Positions 6,403-6,575 of a stretch of DNA of 6,575 nt are shown here, piece by piece. Numbering within the stretch: the first letter of the stretch is position 1; each line of letters opens with the position of its first letter. Origin of the DNA: Holosporales bacterium (GTDB lineage Bacteria > Pseudomonadota > Alphaproteobacteria > RUG11792); contig JAIROR010000009.1 of NCBI GenBank assembly GCA_031257415.1, positions 1 through 6,575 on the forward strand, given 5' to 3'. The notes beneath the pieces were generated by a model, which did no database searches, was not told where the DNA came from, and worked only from the letters and a program-made list of their open reading frames with translations. The translations under genes were made by a program, and so were the position numbers.

Positions 6403-6431
6403 ATTGTATCACAAAATTTCGTGATCCGAAA
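6403..6431 (-). promoter_or_regulatory. Candidate tRNA-Trp promoter
   Basis: On the minus strand TGTGATACAAT ends in a -10 TACAAT (6408-6403) with extended-10 TG. A very weak -35, TTTCGG (6431-6426), is at 17-bp spacing. The predicted start near 6396 leaves a 5' leader of about ten bases before the mature tRNA, a usual arrangement. The box matches those upstream of yidC and the HIT gene. Confidence 0.45.
6408..6425. promoter_or_regulatory. 18-bp palindrome in tRNA-Trp promoter spacer
   Basis: ATCACAAAATTTCGTGAT is an 18-bp palindrome with one mismatched pair. It fills almost exactly the spacer between the candidate -35 and -10 of tRNA-Trp, an operator-like position. It could instead be a fold in the 3' untranslated region of gyrB, whose stop lies 66 bp upstream on the minus strand. 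Part of the symmetry overlaps the TGTGAT of the promoter box, so it may be partly coincidental. Confidence 0.35.
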
Positions 6432-6490
6432 CCTGAACTTATGCAGGGGAAGAAACAAAACGCAAAACCGCCAGTGCCGCAGCAATATGG

Positions 6491-6575
6491 CTACACGTCC
6501 AGATTGGCTACCTTTTCGGCATTGGCCACAATGAAATCGCGACGAGGTTCGACGACGTCTCCCATAAGGATAGAG
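6491..6575 (-). CDS. gyrB: DNA gyrase subunit B, C-terminal end (partial)
   Basis: The last 27 codons and stop of a gene that enters from the right edge. The tail reads SILMGDVVEPRRDF then IVANAEKVANLDV and a TAG at 6493-6491. The MGD-VEPRR-FI...N...NLDV pattern is the conserved end of the GyrB TOPRIM/C-terminal region, and the NLDV ending is typical of alphaproteobacterial GyrB. ParE ends differently but is a distant alternative. Gyrase B supplies the ATPase of the supercoiling enzyme. The visible part cannot show whether the rest is intact. The 104 bp between its stop and tRNA-Trp contain no obvious intrinsic terminator. Confidence 0.9.
   Translation of the reverse strand, partial: SILMGDVVEPRRDFIVANAEKVANLDV

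Noticed and set aside
6234..6485. 83-codon minus-strand frame over the tRNA
   Set aside because: It runs straight through the tRNA-Trp cloverleaf and the promoter region.

Overview
The window looks like chromosomal DNA from an alphaproteobacterium, moderately AT-rich by eye. Three things point there: the GyrB tail at the right edge (MGDVVEPRRDF...NLDV), the YidC N-terminus and its lysine (not arginine) in the membrane groove, and a bacterial-type zinc-tailed IleRS. A Rickettsiales- or Holosporales-like lineage would fit, with its intergenic palindromic repeats, but that placement is inference.

Layout. Positions 1-68 hold nothing I can assign. Positions 69-700 are non-coding and filled by a composite repeat present twice in direct orientation (about 69-375 and 380-700). 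Each copy has a leader followed by three tandem units with an exact 66-bp period, and almost every unit carries an 11-bp stem, 4-nt loop hairpin. Positions 700-1157 hold no gene of known function. There is a plausible promoter near 733-762, a possible structured RNA or very small ORF (769-1023), and then a promoter for the first recognised gene. A histidine-triad (HIT) nucleotide hydrolase gene (1158-1502) is followed after 21 bp by ileS, isoleucyl-tRNA synthetase (1524-4331), as a probable two-gene operon on the plus strand. The 200-bp spacer after ileS contains fragments of the same repeat family, arranged as inverted pairs. On the minus strand lie yidC (6241-4532), a tRNA-Trp(CCA) gene 69 bp upstream of it (6386-6311), and the last 27 codons of gyrB (6575-6491).

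The genes are housekeeping: tRNA charging (IleRS, tRNA-Trp), membrane-protein insertion (YidC), DNA supercoiling (GyrB) and nucleotide phosphoramidate turnover (HIT). IleRS and YidC are convergent, so their transcripts meet in the repeat-bearing spacer.

Most worth a second look: the modular 66-bp repeat family with a compensatory base-pair change in its hairpin; the same modules in the ileS/yidC spacer; a shared TGTGATANAAT box upstream of HIT, yidC and tRNA-Trp; and the unexplained 769-1023 element. I see no defence system, CRISPR array or intact mobile element. The nearest thing to an undescribed system is the repeat family.
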